A stretch of DNA of 64,000 nt, taken from NCBI GenBank assembly GCA_020832405.1, contig JAFIET010000002.1, positions 62,001 through 126,000 on the forward strand, read 5' to 3'. Source of the stretch: Balneolales bacterium. Lineage in GTDB: Bacteria > Bacteroidota > Rhodothermia > Balneolales > Cyclonatronaceae. This document shows, piece by piece, positions 26,090-35,604 of the stretch. The notes beneath the pieces were generated by a model, which was not told where the DNA came from, made no database searches, and saw nothing but the letters and a program-made list of their open reading frames with translations. The translations under genes and the position numbers were made by a program. How positions within the stretch are numbered: position 1 is the first letter of the stretch; the number at the start of each line of letters is the position of its first letter.

Positions 26090-28306
26090 ATGAAACGTGA
26101 ATCAATCGCGACCAAAAACCTGTTGGTCCTGATTTTATCTTTTTTGCCGTTTATTGCCGGAATTGGCTATTCGGTACTGAACAGCCCGGAGCGATCTTAT
26201 TTCAGCGAAGCCATCAATATGGCGGGCTCTCAGCGTATGCGCACCATGCTTATTGCAAATTATGCACAACAGCTCAATGCAGCAGCAACCGGTTTAAATT
26301 CAAAAGAAGCACAGCAGGAAATCTCAGCCGTACTGTCGGATGAAATTGACATCTACCGTCGTTTTGCTGCTGCCCTGCGCTATGGCGATGAAAGCTTGGG
26401 TCTGATTCCTAATCATGTGCCTGAAATCCGGGATGAACTTATACGAATTGATCAGGAAATTGAGGCCTATATCCGAAACGGTCTGCTGTTATTGCAAAAT
26501 CCGGCTGGAACTGATTATGTGAGGGATATCATCGCATCAGCTATGAATCTGAAAGATGAGTTTCACCTAATTACGGCGCTTTTTCAGCAGGGCAATGATA
26601 CGATGATTGAACGGCAGCGGCGTATCGATCTTGGTCTTATCAGCTTTGCTTTTTTTATTACCATTTTAGGCGTTGTGCTTACCCGTAAGATTAAAAAACA
26701 GGAAGAGAACCTGCTCATTGCAAGTGAGGAGGCATTGGCTGCGAATGAGGCTAAATCGCTTTTCCTGGCAAACATGAGTCACGAAATCCGCACTCCCCTG
26801 AACGGCGTAATTGGCTTTACTGAGCTGCTGAGCGATACGGAGCTTTCGCCGGTGCAGAAGCAGTATGTTGAAAGTGCGAATGTTTCCGGGCATATATTAT
26901 TAGGTATCATCAACGATATTCTTGATTTTTCTAAAATTGAGGCTGGCATGATGAGCCTCGATGTGGTAAAAACCGACCTCATCGAACTCGCAGAAAGCAG
27001 TGTTGAGATAATCCGTTTTTCGGCTGACAAGAAAAAACTTGAAGTTTTGCTAAATTTTGGTGGTGATATACCCCGCTATGCATGGATCGATCCGGTGCGA
27101 CTTAAACAAATTCTTGCTAATCTGCTCGGTAATGCAGTTAAATTTACAGAGGAGGGAGAGGTCGAACTTCGTGTGAGTTTTGAAAAGTATGATGAAGAAA
27201 GAAGTAAACTCAGATTTGACGTGAGAGATACGGGTACCGGAATTACCGAAGAAGACCAAAAGAAACTTTTCAAAGCCTTTTCACAGGGCGATCCTTCAAC
27301 AACCCGTAAGTATGGGGGCACCGGTCTGGGCCTGATTATCTCTCAGATGATTGCTGAAAAAATGGGAAGCAGCATTATGCTTAGCAGTACAGCAGGCAAA
27401 GGAAGTGTTTTTTCCTTTGAACTGCTTACCAGAACTGAACAGGGAGCTACGCCTGAAAAAAAAGACTTCAGCCATATCCGTTCTGTTTTAGTGGCAGATG
27501 ATAATTTCAATAACAGGAGTATTTTAGATGCCATGCTCTGGGCTAAAAAAATAACCCCGGTCGTTTGTGCGTCTGGCACGGAAGCAATCAGGCTGCTAAA
27601 ATCAGGAAATAAGTTTGATGTGTTTTTGTGCGATTATCATATGCCGGAGTTCGACGGGCTGCAAACCATTCAGCTTATCCGCGAAGAATTTGGTAACACA
27701 CTTCCTGTCATATTGCTTCATTCATCCTCTGATGAAGTACATATCAGTAAATTCTGTAAAGATTATCATGTGGCGGGCAGGTTAACCAAGCCGGTTAAAT
27801 CCAAGGATCTTTTTGAACGGATGCTGGCCATCTTGCCGGGTACCCTTCCCGGTACAGAGAAAGTGGAAACCGCTGAGTTGAAGCCTTTTGTCTCCAAAGG
27901 TTCAGCTGTTGAGGGAACAGTTCTGATTGCTGAAGATAATATGATGAATATGCGCATGATTACCGCCACAATGAGGCGGTTTTTTCCGAATATCCGGGTT
28001 ATTGAAGCCGTTAACGGAGCGCAGGCGGTTCAGCTCACAGAAAAGCTCAATCCGGATTTAATTTTGATGGATATTCAAATGCCGGAAATTGACGGAAATG
28101 AGGCCGCAAAAATTATCCGGCGTAACGAATCTGAAAAGGGCAGGGTTAACGGCGTACCCATTGTTGCCCTTACCGCCGGGGCGTTAAAAGAAGATCAGAC
28201 CAAAGCAGTTGAAGCAGGAATGGACGCTTTTCTAACTAAACCGGTTGATACAAACAAGCTTTGTTTTGTTATTGGCAGCTTCCTTTTTCCGGAAGAAGCA
28301 ATGTAA
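26090..28306 (+). CDS. PilJ-domain transmembrane hybrid histidine kinase with two receivers
   Basis: About 738 residues. A transmembrane helix (about 10-30) is followed by a periplasmic PilJ/NarX-type helical sensor (EAINMAGSQRMRTMLIANYAQQ), the fold that binds nitrate in NarX. A second membrane helix lies at about 180-200. There is no HAMP domain. HisKA has His231 in MSHEIRTPLNG. HATPase_c is complete (NLLGNAVKF, DTGTGI, GGTGLGLIIS). Two receivers follow, with Asp515 (FLCDYHMPEFDG) and Asp661 (LMDIQMPEIDGNE). The ATG at 26090 is preferred over the GTG at 26084 because a GAGG site lies 8 bases before the ATG. No partner regulator gene is adjacent. Confidence 0.9.
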   Translation: MKRESIATKNLLVLILSFLPFIAGIGYSVLNSPERSYFSEAINMAGSQRMRTMLIANYAQQLNAAATGLNSKEAQQEISAVLSDEIDIYRRFAAALRYGDESLGLIPNHVPEIRDELIRIDQEIEAYIRNGLLLLQNPAGTDYVRDIIASAMNLKDEFHLITALFQQGNDTMIERQRRIDLGLISFAFFITILGVVLTRKIKKQEENLLIASEEALAANEAKSLFLANMSHEIRTPLNGVIGFTELLSDTELSPVQKQYVESANVSGHILLGIINDILDFSKIEAGMMSLDVVKTDLIELAESSVEIIRFSADKKKLEVLLNFGGDIPRYAWIDPVRLKQILANLLGNAVKFTEEGEVELRVSFEKYDEERSKLRFDVRDTGTGITEEDQKKLFKAFSQGDPSTTRKYGGTGLGLIISQMIAEKMGSSIMLSSTAGKGSVFSFELLTRTEQGATPEKKDFSHIRSVLVADDNFNNRSILDAMLWAKKITPVVCASGTEAIRLLKSGNKFDVFLCDYHMPEFDGLQTIQLIREEFGNTLPVILLHSSSDEVHISKFCKDYHVAGRLTKPVKSKDLFERMLAILPGTLPGTEKVETAELKPFVSKGSAVEGTVLIAEDNMMNMRMITATMRRFFPNIRVIEAVNGAQAVQLTEKLNPDLILMDIQMPEIDGNEAAKIIRRNESEKGRVNGVPIVALTAGALKEDQTKAVEAGMDAFLTKPVDTNKLCFVIGSFLFPEEAM

Positions 28307-28372
28307 CAGTCAATAATGCCGCGTTTAGGGAATATCCATCATTGTTCCGTAAAGCGGTTTTTGAAATATATA

Positions 28373-28411
28373 AAAAAGGGTTTCCGCCAACGAATGGCTG
28401 AAACCCTTTTT
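28373..28411. terminator. Bidirectional Rho-independent terminator between convergent genes
   Basis: A 12-bp perfect stem (28373-28384 with 28400-28411) has A-rich and T-rich flanks. It serves both the hybrid kinase on the plus strand and the S9 peptidase on the minus strand. Confidence 0.85.
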
Positions 28412-28454
28412 GATTTTGTTGAACTGAACTGAACTGTTATGCAGTGATAAAGGC

Positions 28455-30557
28455 TTAGCGCGGACGCGGCCCCGGAGGTGCGTATTTTTCAACCCATTCC
28501 CGCACCTGATGGTACCAGTAAATGGAGTTGTTTGGCCGCAGAATCCAGTGGTTTTCGTTGGGGAAGTAAATCAGGCGGGAATCTACACCGCGGCTTTGCA
28601 GGGTGCGGAACAGCTCGAAGATCTGCCCGACCGGCACCCGGAGGTCGTCCTGACCGTGGGTGAGCAGGGCAGGGGTGTTGAAGTTTCCGGCGAAGTAGTG
28701 CGGGGAGATGGCCTCATAAATGGTACGGCCATCGAAATGCGAGCCGTCATCTTCCCAGTAATTTCCGAAGCGGGTTGAGTGAACGGCGAAATCGGCAGCC
28801 ATTTGCGAGTAGAGGTTGTAAACCGGCGCGTGGATGAGCAGGGCGTTGAACGGGTGCTCTTTGCCTAACAGGATGCTCGAGAGGTAGCCACCGTAGCTTG
28901 CACCGCCGGCAAACATGCGGTCACTATCGATCCAGTCTTTTTCCATGAACCACTCTGCGGCACGGATGGTGTCTTCGTAGGGCTTGGTGATCCAGTCGGG
29001 GTTGATGGCATCAGTGAAATCCTGACCGAAACCGTCGGAGCCGTGGAAGTTGTGCCAGGCCGTAACGTAGCCCCAGGAGGCAAAGGTCTGCGCGTTCCAG
29101 CGGAAGTGGAAGCCGTCGGTGATGGCACTGTGCGGACCGCCGTGGATGAGCAGAAACAGCGGATATTTTTTGCTTGAATCGAAGCCGGCCGGGTAATGAA
29201 CCCACATTTGGATCTCTTTTCCGTCAGCGCCGGTGTAGGTAACTGACTCGTAAGTGCCGAGATCAACTTCGGCCATGATGTCGTCGTTGAGGGTGTCGAT
29301 TCGTTTGCTGCTGCGCTCAGGGATGTCAAGAATGTGCAGCTGCGGCGGGTGCAGGAAGCTGTGGTTGAGAGCCACAACGGTGCCGTTCAGGGCTACATCG
29401 AGAGAGGGATAATCGGTTGCGCCGGTTACGGGCAGCGGCTCAACACCCGGCACGATGTGGAAGCGGAAGATGCGGCGGGTGCCGGCATCAGACACGGAGC
29501 CGAACAGGCTTTCGTTGTTCGCATCCCAAACGACTGAGCCGACCGAGCGGTCCCAGTTTTCGGTCTGATTTCGGATCGCGCCGGTCTCGACCGTGTAGAT
29601 CATCAGGTCGTTGGTGTCGGCGTAAAAGCCGGGGATGCGGTTCCGGGTGAAGGCGAGCAGCCGGCCGTTTCGGCTGAATTGCGGATTGCCGTCAACACCG
29701 ATGTTATCGGCGGTGATGTTAACGGCTTCGATGCTGCCGGGGGCAACGCGGAACAGGTCAATTTTGGGATTGAGGTCGTCGCGGTTGGCATCGCTCATGA
29801 ACACTACGAGCGACTCATCGGGGCTCACATCGTAGCTCGAAGCACCCGAAGAGGAACGCGGCAGCTCACGGCCGGTTGGCAGGGTTATGTTGAGGGTTTC
29901 GCCGCCGGTGTGATGGATGCGGAACAGATGCGATTGCCGCTCTTCATTGAGGAAGCGATCGAAGGATGCAAAGGGCAGGCGGTTCCAGGTGAGGCCGCTC
30001 ATGTGTGAGGCGCGGTCAGCGGCGAGGCGCTCAGCCATTTCACTCCAGCTCATGCCGGGGAAAATGCTCGAAATAAAGTACAGGTGCTCGCCCACCCACT
30101 TGATACCGGTAACGCCGGTCGGGATTTCCGTGAGGCGGATGGCCTCGCCGGGCTCGCTGATAGGCAGGATGTAGATCTGAGCGGCTTCATCGCCGTCGCG
30201 GCGGCTCACGAATGCCAGGTGATTCCCGTCCGGGCTGAAAGCCGGCTGACCGTCGGCTGAGCCGTGCCGGGTGAGGGGCCGTTCCACGCTGCCATCGGCA
30301 GTGTACAGCCAGAGGTCGGTATGGGAGCGGTCGTCGCTAACGGTGTAGCGCGTAACGGGGGCCACAATCCAGCGGCCGTCAGGCGAAATTACCGGGTTAC
30401 CGATGCGTTTCATTTCCCACATGCGCTCAACGGTGAGGGCGCGGGAGTCGTCGGCCTGCCAGGCCGGCGAGTGCGCTTCAAGCTGTGCCGTGCTGCTGCA
30501 GCCGAGCGCAAGCGGCAGCAGGGTTATCAGCAATAGTGCAGTAAAGTAGCGTTTCAT
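28455..30557 (-). CDS. S9 family prolyl oligopeptidase-like peptidase, lipoprotein
   Basis: A 700-residue serine peptidase. The signal peptide ends in a lipobox (LALGC, Cys20). Residues about 40-430 form a beta-propeller with repeated SPDG-type blades (ISPDGRWIV, FSPDGNHLAF, FSRNGRLLAF). The C-terminal alpha/beta hydrolase carries the catalytic triad Ser554 (GGASYGGYL), Asp638 (HGQDDLRVP) and His670 (NENHWIL). Architecture and length fit acylaminoacyl/dipeptidyl peptidases that trim peptides in the periplasm. It appears to be a single-gene unit. Its terminator is the hairpin at 28373-28411, and an M3 peptidase lies upstream on the same strand but behind its own terminator. Confidence 0.92.
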   Translation of the reverse strand: MKRYFTALLLITLLPLALGCSSTAQLEAHSPAWQADDSRALTVERMWEMKRIGNPVISPDGRWIVAPVTRYTVSDDRSHTDLWLYTADGSVERPLTRHGSADGQPAFSPDGNHLAFVSRRDGDEAAQIYILPISEPGEAIRLTEIPTGVTGIKWVGEHLYFISSIFPGMSWSEMAERLAADRASHMSGLTWNRLPFASFDRFLNEERQSHLFRIHHTGGETLNITLPTGRELPRSSSGASSYDVSPDESLVVFMSDANRDDLNPKIDLFRVAPGSIEAVNITADNIGVDGNPQFSRNGRLLAFTRNRIPGFYADTNDLMIYTVETGAIRNQTENWDRSVGSVVWDANNESLFGSVSDAGTRRIFRFHIVPGVEPLPVTGATDYPSLDVALNGTVVALNHSFLHPPQLHILDIPERSSKRIDTLNDDIMAEVDLGTYESVTYTGADGKEIQMWVHYPAGFDSSKKYPLFLLIHGGPHSAITDGFHFRWNAQTFASWGYVTAWHNFHGSDGFGQDFTDAINPDWITKPYEDTIRAAEWFMEKDWIDSDRMFAGGASYGGYLSSILLGKEHPFNALLIHAPVYNLYSQMAADFAVHSTRFGNYWEDDGSHFDGRTIYEAISPHYFAGNFNTPALLTHGQDDLRVPVGQIFELFRTLQSRGVDSRLIYFPNENHWILRPNNSIYWYHQVREWVEKYAPPGPRPR

Positions 30558-30600
30558 TTGGTTGGATCTGTGATTAGGGTTATGAGGACTTCATCCGATA

Positions 30601-30647
30601 AAATAAAAAACAACCATCAGACCAAAAGGGCGGGCTGATGGTTGTTT
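30601..30647 (-). terminator. Rho-independent terminator after the M3 peptidase gene
   Basis: A 13-bp stem (30608-30620 with 30635-30647) that on the minus strand runs into TTTTTTATTT. It separates the M3 and S9 peptidase genes. Confidence 0.85.
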
Positions 30648-30732
30648 CAGTTTTGCGAAATCAGTCAGATTTCATCTGAACATTCCGGTACAAAATACAG
30701 GAACGCCAAAAATATTGTCTTAATCGACTGAT

Positions 30733-32931
30733 TTAATTTACCGGTGTAGGGTCGAGGCCGCGGCGGCGAAGCAGCGCATCTACGGTGGGGTCCTGACCGC
30801 GGAAATCGCGGTATAGCTCCATCGGATCCCGGCTGCCGCCGCTTGAGAGTACGGTGCGCTGGTAATGACGGATGATTTCCGAACCCAGCCCGCCGCTTTG
30901 CTGCACAAACTCAAAGGCATCGGCTGCAAGCACTTCGCTCCAGAGGTAGGCGTAATAGCTCGCTGCATAGCCGCCCGGCCATACGTGGTTAAAGATGCCG
31001 CTTGTGTATCGTGGCGGCACGAACGACCAGTCCACACTGTGGCGTGCAAGCGATTCGCGCTCAAAAGCTTCTGCATCAGTCGGGATTTCGCTGCTGCTAA
31101 GGGTGTGCCAGTCGAGGTCGAGCAGTGCTGCCGCGATGTACTCAAAGGTATCGAATCCCTGATTGAACTTGCGTGCCTCGAGGAAACGGCCGAGCAGGTC
31201 AAGCGGGATGGGCTCCCCGGTTTCGTAGTGCAGGGCATAGTTGCGCAGCACTTCCGGCTGTATGGCCCAGTCTTCCTCATAGGTTGACGGAAACTCCACA
31301 AAATCGCGCGGTGTAGCGGTGCCTGCAAGCGAGGGGAAACGAACATTCGAGAACAGCCCGTGAATGCCGTGCCCCATTTCATGGAAAAGTGTAACCACAT
31401 TGCTTAGGGAAACAAACTGCGGTTCGCCCTCGGTAGCTTTCGGAATGTTGAGCACATTCACCACAACCGGCAGCTCGCCTTTGAGGCGATTCTGAACCAC
31501 GTAGGAGCTCATCCAGGCTCCGCCGCGCTTGCCGTCGCGGGCGAAGAAATCTCCGTAAAACAGCCCGATTTCACTTTCATCTTCAGCGAACACGGTGAAA
31601 ACGCGCACGTCCGGATGGTACACCGGCAGGTCGAAGCGCTCTTCGAAGGTGATGCCGTACTGCTGCTCCATCACATAAAAAACGCCGTCGTGCAGCACGC
31701 GCTCCAGCTCGAAGTACGGGCGGATTTCGTTTTCATCCACATTAAACTGATCGGCGCGCACGCGCTCGGCGTAGAATTCCCAGTCCCAGGGCTGCAGCTC
31801 GTCGGTTATGCCGTCGGCCCGCATCAGCGCGGTGATAGCATCGGCTTCGGCGCGGGTATTGGCTTTAACGGCAGGCAGCATGTTCAGCATGATGTCGTAG
31901 GCCGCATCGGGATGGCCCGCCATTTCGTTTTGCAGCTGGAATTCGGCAAAGTTATTGAAGCCCAGCAGCTCAGAGCGCTCGGCCCGCAGCGCGGCAATTT
32001 CCAGGATGATTGGGCGATTGTCGATATGCCCGTCGTGACCAAGCCCGCGGAAGGCGGAAGCTTCCCAAACCTTGCGGCGGGTTTCCCGGTTCTGAAGGCT
32101 TGCCGTAATGGGCTGGCGCGTCGTGTTGGTGAGGCTGAGCAGGTACTTGCCTTCGTGCCCGCGGGCGGTGGCGGCTTCGGCAGCTGCGCGGATTCGGGCG
32201 TCGCTCAGGCCGGCGAGCTCTTCGCGGGTTTCGATCAGCACGGCGCGCTCACGGCTGGTATTGAGTACGTTTTCTGAAAACTGCGTGGCAAGCGAAGACA
32301 GCCGGCCGTTGATTTCACGCATCCGGGCCTGACCCGCTTCGTCGAGGTTGGCGCCTGCCCGTACATGGGCACGGTACTGACGTGTAAGCAGCTGACGCGA
32401 CTCTTCGTCAAGCTCATTAGCGGCATCGCTGTACATCAGCGTTCTTACCCGCGCAAAAAGCTGGTTATTGAGCTGAATGTTGTCGGAATGTGCCGCAAGC
32501 TGCGGAGCCATCTCGGTTTGGATGGCCTGAAGCTCGGGGTTTGTGTTGGCTGAACTCATGTTCGAGAAAACCCGCGATACACGCAGCAGCATGGCACCGG
32601 TGTGCTCGCGGGCTTCTACGGTGTTTTCAAAAGTAGGCGGTTCGGGATTGTTCGCAATAGCTTCAATTTCACGAATCTGCTCCTCCATCCCTCTGAGAAA
32701 GGCAGGCTTGTAGTGCTCCAGCCGGATGGCCGAAAAATCAGGCGCCTGAAACGGTAGCGAGCTGGGCTCAAAAAAGGGATTGTCGGTATCGGTAGCTTGC
32801 ATGGGTTGCGTTGTTTCGGAAGAGGAAAGGGGAGCGCTTTCTGCCTGCAAAGCCGGAACTGCGAAAAGTCCGGCAGTGAGGCAGCTTAGCAGGGCGCCTT
32901 TCAAAAGCGAATTGACCGGTGAAAGATTCAT
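30733..32931 (-). CDS. M3 family metallopeptidase (peptidyl-dipeptidase Dcp-like), exported
   Basis: A 732-residue zinc peptidase of family M3. The HExxH motif is intact: His517, Glu518 and His521 in FHEMGHGIHG. The third ligand is expected about 25-30 residues later, in FPSTYEEDW. The large helical N-terminal half and the C-terminal segment FNHVWPGGYAASYYAYLWSEV are hallmarks of the Dcp/oligopeptidase A group. Unlike cytosolic OpdA, it carries an N-terminal hydrophobic signal segment (about 8-30), so export to the periplasm is likely. It would cleave dipeptides or short fragments from peptides, complementing the S9 and M16 peptidases nearby. Confidence 0.92.
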   Translation of the reverse strand: MNLSPVNSLLKGALLSCLTAGLFAVPALQAESAPLSSSETTQPMQATDTDNPFFEPSSLPFQAPDFSAIRLEHYKPAFLRGMEEQIREIEAIANNPEPPTFENTVEAREHTGAMLLRVSRVFSNMSSANTNPELQAIQTEMAPQLAAHSDNIQLNNQLFARVRTLMYSDAANELDEESRQLLTRQYRAHVRAGANLDEAGQARMREINGRLSSLATQFSENVLNTSRERAVLIETREELAGLSDARIRAAAEAATARGHEGKYLLSLTNTTRQPITASLQNRETRRKVWEASAFRGLGHDGHIDNRPIILEIAALRAERSELLGFNNFAEFQLQNEMAGHPDAAYDIMLNMLPAVKANTRAEADAITALMRADGITDELQPWDWEFYAERVRADQFNVDENEIRPYFELERVLHDGVFYVMEQQYGITFEERFDLPVYHPDVRVFTVFAEDESEIGLFYGDFFARDGKRGGAWMSSYVVQNRLKGELPVVVNVLNIPKATEGEPQFVSLSNVVTLFHEMGHGIHGLFSNVRFPSLAGTATPRDFVEFPSTYEEDWAIQPEVLRNYALHYETGEPIPLDLLGRFLEARKFNQGFDTFEYIAAALLDLDWHTLSSSEIPTDAEAFERESLARHSVDWSFVPPRYTSGIFNHVWPGGYAASYYAYLWSEVLAADAFEFVQQSGGLGSEIIRHYQRTVLSSGGSRDPMELYRDFRGQDPTVDALLRRRGLDPTPVN

Positions 32932-33112
32932 TTATTTTTGTTTTGGATGAGGGATGTTGCGGCAGGGCAGTTCCCGGATCGGTGAAGATGAAGATGCTGC
33001 CAGAAGAGCAACTTTTTCCATCCTGCATTTACCGCAGTTTTACTAATTGAATACAAACATTCAAATTAAGCTATTTCCCTGTTCTGAACAACAAATGCAA
33101 ATAAGTTGCAGA

Positions 33113-33958
33113 CTAAGAAATTCGTTTGTTGATGACAAATTCCTGTGGTACTTCAATGTCTTCTATACCCAGGCCAAAGAGGGCGTAATCGTACTTCGCA
33201 GGGTCTTCAGGGTCGAGCAGCCGAAGCTTTCGGGTGAGTTCGGTTACAGCCTGCCAGTCGTTTTGCTTGCGGCCCAGCAGCCCAAGGCGGCGGGCGTGTC
33301 GCGCAACGTGCACATCAAGCGGAATCATGAGTTCGGAGGCGGGCATAAAACTGTAAATGCCCGTATCGACCACGCTGTTCTGCCGCACGGTCCAGCGCAG
33401 GTACAGGTAGAGACGTTTGCAGCTGCTTCCTTTTTCGCTGCTTGCGATGTGCTTGCGGGTACGCTGCGGCCCGGTGTGATAGGCCATGAAACGCTCATGA
33501 AAAGTCGCGATAAGCTCACGGTTTTGTTCCAGAGCCTGCTGCCGCACGGATTTCCAGAAGGCTTCGAAATTTCCGAAGTCGTCGAGTACCTGCCGCAGGT
33601 TGAAGATCAGGTGATGCACGTCTTCTTCGGTGAAGGTGCGGTGTTTGAAACCGGCAAGGGCTTCACGGTCGGCTTCCGAGTAACTGCCGATGAAGGCTGC
33701 CGGCTTGTGCCCCATGCGCTCCATCAGCTCACCGACTTTGGCAATCACAATATCGCGCCGTCCCCATGCCATGATGGCGGCAAAAAAGCCCGCCAGCTGT
33801 TTATCGATAAGCCCGTCGTAGGCGTGCAGGAAAAGCACGGGATCTTTGTCGATGTAAGCAGGTACTTCAACCCGGCTAACAACCTCGTCGAGAAAAGGGC
33901 GCATCTCAGGGATTCGTTTGAGGGCGATGGTACGGTGTCGCGATGCTTTTGAAGCCAT
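33113..33958 (-). CDS. TIGR02757/DUF2400 family protein
   Basis: A 281-residue protein of the DUF2400 family (TIGR02757), common in Bacteroidota and some archaea. Conserved blocks seen are AIMAWGRRDIVIAKVGELM near residue 63, CKRLYLYLRWTVR, IPLDVHVARHARRLGLL, and YALFGLGI. The helical layout and the LDVHV motif recall HhH-GPD-like DNA glycosylase folds, but the function of the family is not established to my knowledge. Start is the ATG at 33958; no ribosome site is obvious. It appears monocistronic and diverges from the TauE/SafE-like gene. Confidence 0.8.
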   Translation of the reverse strand: MASKASRHRTIALKRIPEMRPFLDEVVSRVEVPAYIDKDPVLFLHAYDGLIDKQLAGFFAAIMAWGRRDIVIAKVGELMERMGHKPAAFIGSYSEADREALAGFKHRTFTEEDVHHLIFNLRQVLDDFGNFEAFWKSVRQQALEQNRELIATFHERFMAYHTGPQRTRKHIASSEKGSSCKRLYLYLRWTVRQNSVVDTGIYSFMPASELMIPLDVHVARHARRLGLLGRKQNDWQAVTELTRKLRLLDPEDPAKYDYALFGLGIEDIEVPQEFVINKRIS

Positions 33959-34115
33959 TTATAAGGAATAAGGGTGATGCAGGAGTTCGGGCCAAATATA
34001 ACAAGCTTCCGATAGGGCAGGGCAGGATAAATCAGAATCCGGTCTTTTCGGTGTGGTAATAGCTTAAATCTATTCTTATATTGATATTATATTTTTGAAC
34101 TGAAACAATTGCATC

Positions 34116-34826
34116 ATGGAATTATACTTTGCGGGCTTCCTTTTTGGCCTGTTCGGGAGCATGCACTGCGTAGGCATGTGCGGCCCCATCGCCCTGGCTT
34201 TGCCGGGAAACGATAACAAATTTGCCTTCTGGGCAGGGCGCATCAACTATAACCTCGGCCGCAGTATCACTTACGCCCTCATGGGCGGCGTGCTCGGCCT
34301 TATAGGTCTGGGCGCTTTCCTCGCCGGATATCAGGAACTGATTTCGGTGCTGGCCGGCGGGCTCATCATCACGGTTGCCGTTATTGCCATAATATCGGGC
34401 AAAGTAAACTGGATGCACCTCAAGCCGATGTGGCTGCCCATTGAGTCGCTCAAAAAGGGGATGGGGCGCATGCTTAAGTTTAACACACCCGGCGGACTGC
34501 TCGGGCTCGGGCTTCTGAACGGCTTTCTTCCCTGCGGTTTTGTGTATGTCGCCCTGGCAGGCGCGCTTGTGAGCGGCTCGGCTATCGACGGCATGATTTA
34601 TATGTTCGCCTTTGGGCTCGGCACGTTCCCTGTTATGTTTCTGGTCTCTGCCTCGAACAAGCTGGTGACCCTCGACATCCGCCTCAAAATGCAGAAGGCG
34701 GTGCCTTATGTGGCTATTGCACTTGGCGTGCTGCTGATCCTTCGCGGTCTGGCACTCGGTATTCCATTCATCAGTCCGGTGCTGGGCGGCGACATGAGCA
34801 ATGCCGGCGAAATGATGTGTCACTGA
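34116..34826 (+). CDS. TauE/SafE-like (DsbD_2) membrane protein
   Basis: A 236-residue polytopic membrane protein with about six hydrophobic helices. The first helix carries the paired-cysteine motif SMHCVGMCGPIALA (Cys18, Cys22), and LLNGFLPCGFVYVALAG repeats the theme in the fourth. This matches the sulfite exporter TauE/SafE family branch (urease accessory UreH/DsbD-like) that is often found behind cbb3 oxidase genes and linked to copper or thiol handling. Here no oxidase genes are adjacent, so the substrate cannot be named. It ends in a cysteine- and histidine-containing tail (MMCH). Confidence 0.85.
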   Translation: MELYFAGFLFGLFGSMHCVGMCGPIALALPGNDNKFAFWAGRINYNLGRSITYALMGGVLGLIGLGAFLAGYQELISVLAGGLIITVAVIAIISGKVNWMHLKPMWLPIESLKKGMGRMLKFNTPGGLLGLGLLNGFLPCGFVYVALAGALVSGSAIDGMIYMFAFGLGTFPVMFLVSASNKLVTLDIRLKMQKAVPYVAIALGVLLILRGLALGIPFISPVLGGDMSNAGEMMCH

Positions 34827-34953
34827 TGCAGCGGGTTAAGGCCTGGTAACCCATCACCCTAAAAAACACAACGCCCGGCTTATTTTGGGAAAATGAAGGT
34901 TTGGGGCTAAATTCCGGCCTTCAAAATTAACCTGCATCTAAAAGAGAGAAAGC

Positions 34954-35433
34954 ATGTCAGAAACACGCTACTGGCTCATGAAAACGGAGCCCGATGAATT
35001 CAGCATAGACGACCTCGCGAGCCGCGAAAATCAGACAACCTGGTGGGAAGGTATCCGCAATTATCAGGCGCGCAATTTTATGCGTGATGAAATGAAGGTC
35101 GGCCACAAAATCTTTTTTTACCACTCCCGTGCGAATCCGCTGGCGATTGTGGGCACGATGGAAGTGGTGAGTGAGCCTTACCCGGATCCGAGTCAGTTTG
35201 ATCCTGAATCCAAATATTTCGACGCAAAAGCCACGGAAGAAAATCCGCGATGGATACTCGTAGATGTGAAGCTCATCAAAAAGTTTGACAAACCGGTACT
35301 TCGTGACGACATCAAAGAAGAGCCTGAGCTGGCCGATATGATGCTCATTAAAAAAGGAAGCCGCCTGTCGATTCAGCCCGTTACGGAGCACGAATGGCTG
35401 AAGGTTCATGAAATGGCCGGAGAACAACCCTGA
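34954..35433 (+). CDS. EVE domain protein
   Basis: A 159-residue EVE domain protein (thymocyte nuclear protein 1 / PUA-like). It starts with YWLMKTEPDEFSIDDL. It carries TTWWEGIRNYQARNFMRDEM and GHKIFFYHSRA, the aromatic pocket segments that in this family are thought to recognise modified nucleobases. The length is typical. A GAGAG-like ribosome site precedes the ATG. No methylation or restriction genes lie nearby, so it is probably a housekeeping member. Confidence 0.92.
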   Translation: MSETRYWLMKTEPDEFSIDDLASRENQTTWWEGIRNYQARNFMRDEMKVGHKIFFYHSRANPLAIVGTMEVVSEPYPDPSQFDPESKYFDAKATEENPRWILVDVKLIKKFDKPVLRDDIKEEPELADMMLIKKGSRLSIQPVTEHEWLKVHEMAGEQP

Positions 35434-35604
35434 GAGGTCTTATGTTGAGAGTTAAAGCAAGAGCCGCTTTTCCGGAATCAGGGAAATCGGATCTTGCTGT
35501 AAGCATTCCGGTTGCGGGGAAGAGCGTAATTGCTGGTAGTATTAAGTGCCTGTTTTGCTTATTTTGTAAAGTTTGATTCAAGCATACACCCCGTAAACCA
35601 TAAT

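Noticed and set aside
33047-33952. Long plus-strand frame of 301 codons
   Set aside because: It lies almost exactly opposite the DUF2400 gene, whose translation shows conserved family motifs. The plus-strand translation has none.
34122-34823. Long minus-strand frame of 233 codons rich in His and Ala
   Set aside because: Antisense shadow of the TauE/SafE-like membrane protein, with low-complexity composition and no motifs.
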